From: CAVTWY01 sp963738575
GTDB taxonomy: Bacteria > Pseudomonadota > Gammaproteobacteria > Burkholderiales > Burkholderiaceae_C
Direction: 5' to 3'
NCBI GenBank assembly: GCA_963738575.1
Contig: CAVTWY010000004.1
Location: forward strand, 62,001-126,000
DNA: 64,000 nt
Shown: piece after piece, positions 26,537 through 35,440 of the stretch
Position numbering within the stretch: the stretch's first letter is position 1
How the letters are laid out: every line of letters begins with the position of its first letter
Notes under the pieces: model-generated
What the model was told of the DNA's origin: nothing
Database searches by the model: none
Seen by the model: the letters and a program-made list of their open reading frames with translations, nothing else
Position numbers and translations under genes: made by a program

Positions 26537-28088
26537 TCACAGTTCGTTGGGTGCCGGTTCTGCGTCCCTCTGCGCCGACGCATCCTTGCCCTTCAGCACG
26601 GCGAGTCGAAAACTCTCAGCAACCATTGATTCAATCCGAGCCACCATGGCGGCGGTGAGGCTGCCGACCTCGGCAGATTGCTTACGCCGCGCGGGCATGC
26701 GCCCATCGTTCTGACGGATCCACTGAATCAACAAGTTAATGGTGCGGTCGGGCAGGTCAAACGCCCGGTCAATGCGCTCGAACGCTTGGTCGTAGGCGTG
26801 GATGTAGGTGGCCTCATCCATCAGGGCGTGCTGCAGCGCCGCATGGGCGCATTCGGTGACGAAGGCCACAGCCTGCTGCCCTGCCCAGTGGGCATAGACC
26901 ATGGGCGACGACATGAAGTCGAACGCAAACTCGTTGCCGTCCAGGTGCGTCACATCCCATAGTTCACGCACCGGTCGGCTGAAAACCTCCAGGGCTGCCA
27001 GGTAGCCCTTTTCATTTTTCTTCATGGCCACCGACAACGGCAAGATGGCTGGGTTGTCGTTGATGGTTGGCAGGGCCTCGTTGTAGTTGAGGCTGTGATG
27101 CGCCAGCAGGCGAGAGACCCTGCCGTTGCCGTCCATGAAAGGGTGAATGAAGACAAAGCCAAAGCTAACCAACGCGGCCTTGATCAAGGGTGGTGTGCTG
27201 TCGCGCGAATTGGCCATGCGCATCAGGCCATCCATCAAAGCGTCCATGGCCTCGGGCGGTGGTGGCACGTAGCGAACGCCCGAGGCACCGCGCCCGCCGC
27301 GCTGCAACCAATTTTGGCGGTTGCGGAACGATGATTCTTGGGCGCGCGGGTTGCTGATCACCGCGTTTTGCAACTCGACCAGGTACGCCTCACTCAACGG
27401 CGTTTGATCTCTCAGGCGCTCCATCGCCAGCAGAAACGCGCGCTCCTTCTCAGGCGATGGCACCTCGTCCTCAATCGCGAACGAGTGCCTTGTTTCGCTC
27501 AGGTAGGCCCAGTTCATCAGGCGGTCAGCGATGGTTTGATTGGCTGGGTTGGACGCCCATGCCCGCAGGCTTGCAAGCACGGCGTCACCTTTTGCCTGCA
27601 ACGCCACGTCGTGCTCGACAACGGGGCAGAAATTCATAGGGCCCCAGGCCATTGAAGTTCACCCGAAACTTGGGGCTGCGCTCCCATAAAGGGCCCGTGC
27701 AGTAGACACGTGGGTCAAACATGGCAACGTAGTTGCCGCCTGTAGAGGGCCACGGTAGGGGCAACTCAAAGCCGTTGGCTTTTTCCCAAATGAAAGCTGC
27801 CTTGCGCAGGTAGGCACCCTGACGCTGTCTTGTCAAAGCCCACACCATCTCAGCCGATGGCACCAGCTTCAACGCCTCGTGCAACACGGCCAATTGCAGC
27901 GGCTCGCGCTTGAGCGCAAACAAAACGTGGTCGAGGACGCTGGCGTTTGCAGCGGGCGCAACGTGCCGAGGTACAACCAAGCTTTCGGGCCTTGCGTCAA
28001 CCCGGGCCACAGGCAGGACGAGCGTAGGACGTGCCGGCAGGGGCATCCTCAAAGGGATCTTGCTCAGCAGGTATTCGTAACCGACCAT
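26537..28088 (-). pseudogene. Fic-family AMP-transferase-type protein, frameshifted
   Basis: Fic proteins usually transfer AMP to a hydroxyl side chain on a target protein. The C-terminal part (26537 to about 27630) has the catalytic motif HPFMDGNGRVSR. It also has a class II inhibitory helix ending HSFAIEDE and a flap region GVRYVPPPP. The N-terminal part, MVGYEYLLSKIPLRMPLP to VNFNGLGPYEF, is in another frame starting at 28088. Removing one A of the run at 27630-27632 joins GPYEF to CPVVEHDVAL and rebuilds a 516-residue protein whose N-terminal half matches the rest of this Fic subfamily. The gene ends 19 bases from tfpX (convergent) and is divergent from pglL. Confidence 0.83.
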
Positions 28089-28098
28089 GGCTCAAGCA

Positions 28099-28165
28099 GA
28101 TTTTTCATACAAGAGACCTATTTTCTTATAGAAACTATTAAAAGTACTGATTTTTTTATACAAAT
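28099..28165. promoter_or_regulatory. A/T-rich repeat array upstream of fic (putative operators)
   Basis: Three copies of a related motif occur: GATTTTTCATACAA (28099-28112), TATTTTCTTATAGAA (28119-28133) and GATTTTTTTATACAA (28149-28163). Their ATA cores are 21 and 30 bases apart, close to whole helical turns. The stretch is far more A/T-rich than its surroundings and lies 10-80 bases from the fic start codon, next to the divergent pglL. A DNA-binding autoregulator is a likely reader; which protein reads it is unknown. Confidence 0.5.
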
Positions 28166-28240
28166 GGCGCTTTACAAAGCCACATGGACTGACAAGCTGG
28201 CGCAACAGCCCTGTTGAAGGGTTGCGTTAACCTCGGCCCG

Positions 28241-30139
28241 ATGGGCACGGCGGCAGCAACCAACGCAAAACACGCTGGTGTTGCTCTACCTTCTCCGGCG
28301 CTGGCTCCAAACCAAGATGGCAGCCTCCTTGTCGTCCTGGCCGTCGCGCTGCCTGCGCTGCTTGCCTACAACCTGCCCCCTTCCCCCACCCTGCTGAACC
28401 AGCTCGCCGCCATCGGCCTGTGGGGCCTGGCGCTGCTGGGCCTTCGCTGGCCAGCGCCGCTGCCCTGGTTGGCATTGCTTCGAAGCACACGGCCCTTGTT
28501 GTTGGCACTGGGTTTGGTGGCTGGTGCCGCCCTGGGTACTTGGGCCTTTGCATCCTTGCCAGCCGGTTTGGCGTGGTCGAGCTGCGGGGGTGCTTGCTGC
28601 TGCCATGGCGGTGGCTGTGGGTGGTGCGGCAAGCCGCTCCCAGCCCGCTGTGTTGCGGGCCTTTGTGACGGGTGCGTGCTGCTGGGCACGGTGAGCACGG
28701 CTGTGGCGTGGGTGCAGGTGTTTGCACCCACGTGGGCCGACGGGCAATGGATTGCGCGGTCTACGCTTGTTGGGCGGGCTGTGGGCAATGTGCGCCAACC
28801 CAACCACTTGGCCACGTTGATGTTGGGTGCTGCAGCGGCCTTGGTGCCCTGGGCGATGCAAAGCGGCGGCTTCAGGGCATGGCCGTTTGCGAACCGTTCG
28901 CGGGCAAGGCTTCAACCGGCACCGACTGAGTTGAAGTCGGCCCCTGGGTGGTTGCGGCCCGCTTTGGCGTGGATCTTGTTCGCACTGTTTGTGGCCACCG
29001 TCAACCTCTCAGGCTCGCGCACGGGCGCCCTGGGTGTTGGGGTGTTGGCGCTGTGGGGCTTGCTAGACAAGCGTTTGCCAGGGCGCTTGCGACTGATGTT
29101 GCCGTTGGGGCCTTTGGTGTTCGGCGCCACATGGGTTGGCATGGATTGGTGGGCACAGACCCAAGGCGCAGCGTTTGGGTCGGCATCACGACTGGGCGGG
29201 GGCGACATCTCCAGCTCGCGCTTTGCGATTTGGCGCGACACCCTTGCGTTGATTGGGCAGCACCCGGTGCTGGGCGTGGGGTTTGGCGAGTTCAATTTGG
29301 CGTGGTCGATGACAGCGTTTGCCAACCGGCCCATCGCGTTTTTTGACCACAGCCACAACGCCGTGCTGCAACTGGCGGTGGAGCTGGGCTTGCCGCTGGG
29401 GCTGCTGGTGTGTGCGCTGTTGGCGCTGGCGCTTTGGCAAGGTTGGCAGCGCACGTGGCGGGCTGATCACCGCGGCCAAAGCGCCAGCGACGTTGACGGT
29501 GGTGGCACAGGCTTGCACCAGGTGACGCTGCGAACGCTTTGGGTGATGGTGCTGTTGATGGTGCTGCACAGCCAGTTGGAGTACCCACTTTGGTACGCGC
29601 ACTTTTTGCTGCCCACGGCGTTTGCTTGGGGAGTGTGTCTGGGGGTGCCGAGGTCGCAGAAAGGCAACGTGGCGCCCGCTGCATGGCGCTGGGCATTGCC
29701 CACAGCAAGCGCAGCGATGCTGCTGGTGTCGGTGCTTGCCGCGTTTGACTACCGCCGCGTGGTGGTGATTTTTGAGCCCAGCGATAGCGACCACTCAACC
29801 CTCACGCAGCGCATCGACAGCGGGCGTCGCAGTTGGTTCTTTGCGCACCATGCCGACTACGCCTGGGCCACCACCGCACCGTTGCCGGGTGATGCCATCG
29901 CGGCGTTTGACACCGCCAAGCATCACTTGCTGGATGCCCGTTTGATGATGGCTTGGGCTCAAGCCTACGCTGAACAAGGTGATGTGGAACGGGCCCGCCA
30001 CATCGCGGCGCGGCTGCGTGAGTTTCGCAACCCGGCCACACAAGCGTTCTTTGACGAATGCAAAAGCAATGCTTTTGTGCAGCCACCGTTTCAGTGCACG
30101 GCGCCCAAGCAGGCGCTGGATTGGCGCAGCTTCAGGTAG
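28241..30139 (+). CDS. PglL-type O-oligosaccharyltransferase (Wzy_C), two compensating indels
   Basis: PglL enzymes move lipid-linked glycans onto serine residues of pilins in the periplasm. The 632-residue protein has about a dozen membrane segments, the conserved VGNVRQPNHLATLML loop, GVGFGEFNLAW and the catalytic-type FDHSHNAVLQLAVELGLPLG motif. The C-terminus is a soluble domain with YAEQGDVERARHIAARLREF. Residues about 117-143 are an anomalous cysteine- and glycine-rich stretch. Dropping one G of the run at 28586-28590 and adding one G at 28670-28672 restores VLAAAMAVAVGGAASRSQPAVLRAFVTG, shown here as two halves VLAAAMAVAVGG and SRSQPAVLRAFVTG. A TTG at 28214 is an alternative start. 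The link with pilA suggests the pilin is glycosylated. Confidence 0.85.
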   Translation: MGTAAATNAKHAGVALPSPALAPNQDGSLLVVLAVALPALLAYNLPPSPTLLNQLAAIGLWGLALLGLRWPAPLPWLALLRSTRPLLLALGLVAGAALGTWAFASLPAGLAWSSCGGACCCHGGGCGWCGKPLPARCVAGLCDGCVLLGTVSTAVAWVQVFAPTWADGQWIARSTLVGRAVGNVRQPNHLATLMLGAAAALVPWAMQSGGFRAWPFANRSRARLQPAPTELKSAPGWLRPALAWILFALFVATVNLSGSRTGALGVGVLALWGLLDKRLPGRLRLMLPLGPLVFGATWVGMDWWAQTQGAAFGSASRLGGGDISSSRFAIWRDTLALIGQHPVLGVGFGEFNLAWSMTAFANRPIAFFDHSHNAVLQLAVELGLPLGLLVCALLALALWQGWQRTWRADHRGQSASDVDGGGTGLHQVTLRTLWVMVLLMVLHSQLEYPLWYAHFLLPTAFAWGVCLGVPRSQKGNVAPAAWRWALPTASAAMLLVSVLAAFDYRRVVVIFEPSDSDHSTLTQRIDSGRRSWFFAHHADYAWATTAPLPGDAIAAFDTAKHHLLDARLMMAWAQAYAEQGDVERARHIAARLREFRNPATQAFFDECKSNAFVQPPFQCTAPKQALDWRSFR

Positions 30140-30626
30140 CCGCAGCGTCACCACGACGCCACACCCCCGACTTGCCCCCACGCTTTTCCAGCAAGGCAAC
30201 CCCTTCAATCACCATGCCCCGGTCCACCGCCTTGCACATGTCATAAATGGTTAGCAAGCCCACTTGCACGGCCGTCAGGGCCTCCATCTCGACCCCGGTG
30301 GCGCCCACCGACTCGGCGCTTACGGTGCAGCGCACCGAGCTTTTGGGCTCCAACAGCTCAAACGTTACCGTCACGCTGGTCAATGCAATGGGGTGGCACA
30401 GCGGAATCAATTCGGGCGTGCGCTTGGCGCCTTGGATGGCGGCCACGCGCGCAATGCCAATGACGTCACCTTTGGCCGCCGTGCCTTGGGCGATCAGCGC
30501 CAGCGTGCTGGGCTGCATGCGGATGAAGCCCTCGGCCACCGCCACGCGGTGGGTGGATGGTTTGGCGCCCACGTCCACCATGTGGGCTTGGCCTTGGGCG
30601 TCAAAATGGGTCAGGGTTTGAGACAT
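30132..30626 (-). CDS. moaC: Cyclic pyranopterin monophosphate synthase MoaC
   Basis: MoaC makes cyclic pyranopterin monophosphate in molybdenum cofactor synthesis together with MoaA. The protein (164 residues) shows the start HFDAQGQAHMVDVG, the KGDVIGIARVAAIQGAKRT region, the ELIPLCHPI motif and the C-terminal TGVEMEALTAV and DMCKAVDRGM signatures with the catalytic lysine and aspartate. Its stop overlaps the end of pglL by eight bases (convergent). It is divergent from the bepA-like gene by 86 bases. Confidence 0.95.
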   Translation of the reverse strand: MSQTLTHFDAQGQAHMVDVGAKPSTHRVAVAEGFIRMQPSTLALIAQGTAAKGDVIGIARVAAIQGAKRTPELIPLCHPIALTSVTVTFELLEPKSSVRCTVSAESVGATGVEMEALTAVQVGLLTIYDMCKAVDRGMVIEGVALLEKRGGKSGVWRRGDAAAT

Positions 30627-30712
30627 GGTGTTTCACAAAAGCGGCAGGCATGCAACTATGCGGCCGTGCCATCATCATAGTGAGCACACCGCCCCCCGAA
30701 GCCTCCCCCGTC

Positions 30713-32324
30713 ATGAAACAAACACGCCCCTCCCCATACCCTCGCCGCAGCGTCTGCGCGATGTTGGTGGCCGCGCTGTGTTTTGGCACGCCCGGGCAAG
30801 CCCAGGGGCCCAGCACCGGTTCGGGCACCGGGGTGCGGTTGCCCACGCTGGGCGACTCGGTGTCTGACGACCTGGACGTGGTGGCCGAGCGCAAGTTGGG
30901 CGACCAGGTGATGCGCCAGATCCGGCCCGACCCCGACGTGCTGGACGACCCGCTGCTGCTGGGCTACGTGCAAAGCATTTGGGACCCCCTGCTGCGCGCC
31001 GCCCAACAGCGCGGCGACATCGGTGCCGACACCCTGCGGGTGTTGGCCTGGGAGACGTTTTTGGTTCGCGACCGCAGCGTCAACGCCTTTGCGCTGCCGG
31101 GCGGTTTTGTGGGTGTGTACTTGGGGTTGATCAACATCACCGCCACGCGCGATGAGCTGGCGGCCGTGATGGCGCACGAGTTGGCGCACGTCACGCAGCG
31201 CCACATCGCGCGCGCGATGACCAGCAACTCGCGCCAGTCGCTGCTGGGCATGGCGGCCATGCTGGCGGCGGTGCTGGCTGCCAGCAAAAGCAACAACGCC
31301 AGCGCAGCGCAAGCAGCTGTGGTGGGTGGCCAAGCGCTGCTGGTGCAGGGGCAACTCAACTTTTCTCGCGACATGGAGCGTGAGGCCGATCGTGTGGGTT
31401 TTGGTATTTTTTCGGGCGCGGCCTACGCGCCGGGTGGTGTGGCGGCGATGTTTGAAAAGCTCGAATCGGCCAACCGACTCAACGACAGTGGGTCGTTTCC
31501 GTACCTGCGCTCGCACCCGCTGACGGTGGAGCGCATCGGCGACGCGCGCGCCCGCGTCGAAGCCGCCAAAGACCCACGTGCCGCTGACCCCCAGCGCCGA
31601 GCACCAACTGATGCGGGCCCGGGCGCGCGTGTTGATGGACCCACGCGCCGAATCGCTGCGGCGCCTGCAAGCATCCGCCACCGACATGCACGCCAGCACG
31701 TCGGCACTGGATCGGTTGGCCAACCACTACGCCAGCGCGCTTGCGTCTATGCAACTGCGCGAGGCTGCACCCGCGCTAGAAGCTGCCAAGGCTGCCGACA
31801 AGGCGCTGCGTGCGCTGCCCAAACCCGACGCTGCAGCCGAGCGTGCGGTGCGACTGTTGACGGCGCAAGCGATGGCGCTTGCAGGCCAAACTCCGCAGGC
31901 TTTGGCGCTGCTGGACGCCCAAGCTGACGGTGCTCGTGCGGCTGTGTTGACACGCGCCTCGCTGGCCATCGACGCGGCGCGAGCTGGCTCACCCGGCGCC
32001 CAGCAAGCCCTGCGCCCCAGCGCCGAAGCGCTGCAAGCCTGGGTGACCGAGCGGCGCGAAGACGCGCTGGCTTGGTCGCTGCTGTCCAGCGCCAACGACG
32101 CCATGGGGCTCAAATTGCGTTCGCTGCGCGCCGACGCCGAATCGCGTGCGGCCCTGGGTGACGTCAAAGGCGCGATCGACCGCATGCGGGCGGGGCAACG
32201 TTTGGCACGCGAGGGTGCGCCGGGCACCAACGACAGCATCGAAGCGGCGGTGATCAACGCACGCACCGCCGAGCTGCTGACGCTTCACAAAGAATTGTTT
32301 CCCGACGCCCGCGTGCGGCCTTAG
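30713..32324 (+). pseudogene. BepA/YfgC-type M48 metalloprotease with TPR domain, frameshifted
   Basis: BepA-type proteases control outer-membrane protein and LPS assembly. The first part has a signal peptide (MLVAALCFGTPGQAQ), the M48 zinc motif HELAHVTQRHIARA, the third ligand in DMEREADRVG and the LRSHPLTVERIGDA motif. After about residue 287 the sequence loses similarity; the next frame resumes with VPLTPSAEHQLMRARARVL and a TPR-like alpha-helical region to 32324. Removing one C of the CCC at 31573-31575 rebuilds a 536-residue protein. The start at 30713 gives the signal peptide. It is the second M48 protease of the window. Confidence 0.88.
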
Positions 32325-32368
32325 CCGCGCTGTTCACGCCGTCTTGGGTGGTGTGCGGATGGGCCTAC

Positions 32369-32722
32369 TCAGGGCCCAAACATGCGCTCGACCAGCAAAT
32401 CGATCGCCATGGCGCACAAGCTGTACAGCAGCGACCCGATCAGCGCCGCGGTAAATCCGTTGACGTGCAGCCCGTCGAGCATGCCTGCAGCAGCCCAGAA
32501 CATCAGCGCGTTGATCACAAAGATGAAAAGCCCCAGCGTCAACACCGTGATCGGCAACGTGAGCAGCAGCAGCACGGGGCGCACCAAGCTGTTGAGCAAA
32601 CCCAGCACCAAAGCAGCCACCAGTGCGGCCCAAAAACTGCTCACGGTGACACCCGTGTAGAGGTGCGCCACGAGCAACAAAGCGCCCGCCAAAAGGGCCC
32701 ATCGAACGGCTACTTTGATCAT
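32369..32722 (-). CDS. Phage-holin-family (YvlD-like) small membrane protein
   Basis: This 117-residue protein has four membrane segments (VRWALLAGALLLVAHLY; FWAALVAALVLGLLNSLV; VLLLLTLPITVLTLGLFIFVINALMFW split by a short loop; ALIGSLLYSLCAMAI). It matches the family annotated as 'phage holin family protein', which is common in bacterial genomes and not necessarily phage-derived. Function is unknown. The start at 32722 begins MIKVAVRW. It is convergent with the bepA-like gene. Confidence 0.75.
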   Translation of the reverse strand: MIKVAVRWALLAGALLLVAHLYTGVTVSSFWAALVAALVLGLLNSLVRPVLLLLTLPITVLTLGLFIFVINALMFWAAAGMLDGLHVNGFTAALIGSLLYSLCAMAIDLLVERMFGP

Positions 32723-33024
32723 GCTTTGAAGGATAGCACCGTGCCGTTGAGGCCTTGTTTGCGCCATGTCATGCGATGCGCGATGTGTGCAGCCGATGCT
32801 CTCTGCGAGCGCCCTGGGGACGCCTCTCTAGCGAGAAGTGACGCCTGAGGGACACAAAAATGCGATTCTCATAGGAGAAAAGCGTGTTTTCATAGGGGCG
32901 CATGCTTCAAAACACATGCGACTCGCATTACCATCGCGCCGCAGGGTGCTTGAGAGAATTGATGGCTCATGCGGTCATCGCCCACACCCGGTGCATCAAC
33001 GAAACTTTTGATGGAGAAAATGAA
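32723..33024. promoter_or_regulatory. Upstream region of the histone-like gene with repeats
   Basis: No gene is supported in these 302 bases. The right part holds a direct repeat TTCTCATAGGAG / TTTTCATAGGGG (32866-32877 and 32887-32898, 21 bases apart) and an inverted repeat CGCATG-N10-CATGCG (32899-32920). These are likely regulatory sites for the strongly expressed histone-like gene, though the binding protein cannot be named. Confidence 0.45.
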
Positions 33025-33504
33025 ATGGCAACTGCAAAGAAAGCAACCGCGAAAAAAGCGGTGAAGAAAGCTGCACCGGCAAAAAAAGCCGCTGCAAAAA
33101 AAGCGGCACCTGCTAAAAAGGCAGCCGTGAAGAAAGCAGCTCCGGCCAAGAAAGCCGCTGCGAAGAAGGCCCCCGCCAAGAAAGCTGCTGTCAAGAAAGC
33201 TGCACCGGCCAAGAAAGCCGCAGCCCCCAAAGCAGCCAAGGCACCTGCCAAAAAGCGTGCGCCCAACCCAGCCTTCATGCGCGCCATGACCCCCAGCGCC
33301 GCTTTGGCCGCGATCATTGGCAGCACGCCGATGCCTCGCACCGAAGTGACGAAAAAGGTCTGGGAATACATCAAGAAGAACAAACTTCAAGATGCAGCCA
33401 ACCGCCGCATGATCAACGCCGACGCCAAGCTGAAGGAAATCTTCAAGAAGGCTTCAGCTTCGATGTTCGAAATGACGAAGCTGCTCAACGGCCACATGAA
33501 GTGA
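33025..33504 (+). CDS. Histone H1-like protein with C-terminal SWIB domain
   Basis: The 159-residue protein is split in two. Residues 1-80 form a lysine/alanine/proline tract of AAPAKKAA-type repeats, like the tail of eukaryotic histone H1 and of bacterial H1 homologues. The C-terminal part is a SWIB/MDM2-like domain (AFMRAMTPSAALAAIIG, then MPRTEVTKKVWEYIKKNKLQD and INADAKLKEIFKK). Such proteins bind DNA and condense the nucleoid in some Betaproteobacteria and Chlamydiae. GGAG before the ATG at 33025 marks the start. A strong terminator follows. Confidence 0.88.
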   Translation: MATAKKATAKKAVKKAAPAKKAAAKKAAPAKKAAVKKAAPAKKAAAKKAPAKKAAVKKAAPAKKAAAPKAAKAPAKKRAPNPAFMRAMTPSAALAAIIGSTPMPRTEVTKKVWEYIKKNKLQDAANRRMINADAKLKEIFKKASASMFEMTKLLNGHMK

Positions 33505-33555
33505 TTGCTGAAGGCGCCCGGCGCAACCTGTTGCGCTTGGTGTGCTGATGGCACA

Positions 33556-33581
33556 AAGCCGACGCTTGCGTCGGCTTTTTT
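33556..33581 (+). terminator. Intrinsic terminator after the histone-like gene
   Basis: A perfect ten-base-pair stem (AAGCCGACGC at 33556-33565 with GCGTCGGCTT at 33568-33577), a two-base loop and a T-run to 33581 lie 52 bases after the stop codon. Confidence 0.92.
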
Positions 33582-33756
33582 ATGGGTTGCGACGCTGCCA
33601 CGGCTTTTTTAATGGGCTAGCGACGCCCCCTAAGGGTATCTACCCCTGCCGTGTTGCAGGGTCTGTTGTGTGTCTGGAACGGACCCCCTCAGTAAACCGG
33701 CCCCAACCTGCGGGGTGCGTTCTTGCCAATTGTGCAGATTCGCACACAATAGCCGC

Positions 33757-34791
33757 ATGAACACGAAGACTCCTTTGGTGAGCACCCGCTCACATACCGT
33801 GGCCAGCTTGCGCTGCCTGTTGAATGCTGCGGTGGTGGTGTCGCTGTTGAGCGTTGCTGGCATGGTCGGCGCGCAAACCAAAGGGGCCAAAAAAGTGGCC
33901 GCCAAACAACCTACTGCCAACGAGACCCTCAAGGCTTGTTCGTGGGACCGCCCTGGCCAAAACCCTTACATGGGCGAGTTGCCTTCCGCCGTCGACCGCT
34001 ACACCGACTTGCCGGCAGACGTGCGCAGCAAACTCAAAGATCGCATCGCCAAACAGCAGTACGACGACGTCGTTGAAATCAAACGTGACGCCATCGTGGG
34101 CGGCGGCAAGTTCACCTACGCCTCGCAAATCCGCGACATGCACTTTGGCGACAAAGGTCGCCTGTGTTCGACCGTGACGCGCAACAAATGGAAGGCAACC
34201 ACCACGGAGCGTGGCCTTGTCTATTGCGAATCGGGGCAGTGCGTGCTCGTGCCAACCGTTTGCCGCAACGTCAGCCGCGTGGCTGCCAAGCCCGTGGCCA
34301 CGGCTGCGGCCAACAACGCAGCCCCCGCAAAGGCAGCCGCTGCACCCGAGGCTTCGTCGCCTGGCTTGGCAGCCGCCAAACCTGACGGCGGTGGGGCACC
34401 CGCATCGGCCCCCGTCCCTTTGGGTGCCACCACGGCGCCCACCTTTGCTGACGTGGCCCGAGGCCCTGTCTTCGCATTCCCCGGTGGCCCGGCTGGCACC
34501 TCGTCTACCGTGGTCATTGCGCCCCCTGCAGGTGGCGGTGGCGGCGGTGGCGGCGGTGGTGGTGGTGGTAGCGGCACGCTTCCAGTGCCAGGCACACCGC
34601 CCGCTGTGGATTCAGGCGGTGTGGTCTCGCCGCCCGGCGGCGTGATTCCCACGCCAGGTGGTGTCGTGGGTGGCGACTCGGTGGTTGTCACGCCGATCCC
34701 CGAACCCTCCACATGGGCGCTGATGCTGACGGGGCTGATTGCCGTTGGTTTGATCGCGCGCCGTCGACGCTCAATACCTTCGGCTGGCTAA
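33757..34791 (+). CDS. MHFG-type PEP-CTERM protein
   Basis: The 344-residue protein has a long N-terminal signal region, then a domain with ACSWDRPGQNPYMGELP and RDMHFGDKGRLC. The MHFG box is the hallmark of a named family of PEP-CTERM proteins. Next come a low-complexity region of A, P and G that includes a run of 13 glycines (34530-34572), and the PEP-CTERM tail PEPSTWALMLTGLIAVGLIARRRR for exosortase sorting (shown here in two parts: PEPSTWALML and the RRRR end). No exosortase is in the window. The gene follows the histone-like gene, separated by a terminator. Confidence 0.88.
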   Translation: MNTKTPLVSTRSHTVASLRCLLNAAVVVSLLSVAGMVGAQTKGAKKVAAKQPTANETLKACSWDRPGQNPYMGELPSAVDRYTDLPADVRSKLKDRIAKQQYDDVVEIKRDAIVGGGKFTYASQIRDMHFGDKGRLCSTVTRNKWKATTTERGLVYCESGQCVLVPTVCRNVSRVAAKPVATAAANNAAPAKAAAAPEASSPGLAAAKPDGGGAPASAPVPLGATTAPTFADVARGPVFAFPGGPAGTSSTVVIAPPAGGGGGGGGGGGGGSGTLPVPGTPPAVDSGGVVSPPGGVIPTPGGVVGGDSVVVTPIPEPSTWALMLTGLIAVGLIARRRRSIPSAG

Positions 34792-34816
34792 GCAAGCCGA
34801 AGGGCCCCAAGCTGCT

Positions 34817-35440
34817 TTAACGCTTCTTGGAGGCCTCCTTAAACGGTAGGCCCAAGTGGGCCACCCAGAATCGCTCGTAGCGCGACCCCACTCGCTGCAC
34901 GCAGGCCAAACCCACCTCGGTGTAGGCAGGCGTCATCAACGTGGCGCAATGCGCGGGGCTGTCGACCCAGGCCTGCAAGGCCGCTGCAAAGTCTGCTTGC
35001 CCCACCGCCAGGTTTTCACCTGCCACGCGGGCTTCGTAGCCGCCGGAAACCAAGCGTGACTGAAATCCGCGCTGCTTGGAGTCAATGTGCGAGATCTGGT
35101 CAGTCAGTGCCATGTCGCCAGCATGTTGCCCTGCCGTGGCGGCCAAACGCTCCTCCCACACCAGCGGTTTGGCAGATGCCATACCGGCTTTGGCACAGGG
35201 GGCCCCACGTTCGCGCAGTGCATTCAGCAACTGCACGGCACGCTGCACTTCGCCCGCATCGATGCAAGGCTGCAAGACGCCGACATTGGCTGCCAAGGCT
35301 GGCGCGCCCAGTGCCAGCAGCGCCGCAGTGCTTGCTGTCGTCAATGCCCATCGAAACGCCACCATCACGCGAGCGTGCTGATTTGCAACACGCTCGCGAT
35401 TCAGCGTTTTGTTCGACGTTCCACAACGAGTCCTTTTCAT
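34817..35440 (-). CDS. CAP-domain (SCP-like) secreted protein
   Basis: The 207-residue protein has a signal peptide ending at ALAAN and a CAP/SCP domain: LNALRERGAPCA, the LVWEERLAATAGQHAGDMA core, GENLAVG, and AHCATLMTPAYTEVGLAC. The CAP cavity residues H, E, E and H are visible in AGQH, GENL and SPAHC. Extracellular role unknown. The ATG at 35440 is used; one at 35365 would give the signal peptide directly and may be the real start. A second CAP protein is at 45326. Confidence 0.82.
   Translation of the reverse strand: MKRTRCGTSNKTLNRERVANQHARVMVAFRWALTTASTAALLALGAPALAANVGVLQPCIDAGEVQRAVQLLNALRERGAPCAKAGMASAKPLVWEERLAATAGQHAGDMALTDQISHIDSKQRGFQSRLVSGGYEARVAGENLAVGQADFAAALQAWVDSPAHCATLMTPAYTEVGLACVQRVGSRYERFWVAHLGLPFKEASKKR

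Noticed and set aside
28590..28670. Cysteine-rich metal-binding insert in PglL
   Set aside because: It is better explained as an out-of-frame reading between two compensating homopolymer indels.
32369..32722. Holin as evidence for a prophage
   Set aside because: The family is widespread in chromosomes and no other phage gene lies nearby.
33025..33270. Tandem DNA repeat or CRISPR-like array
   Set aside because: The repeats are codons for a lysine/alanine protein tract in an intact frame; there are no spacers.
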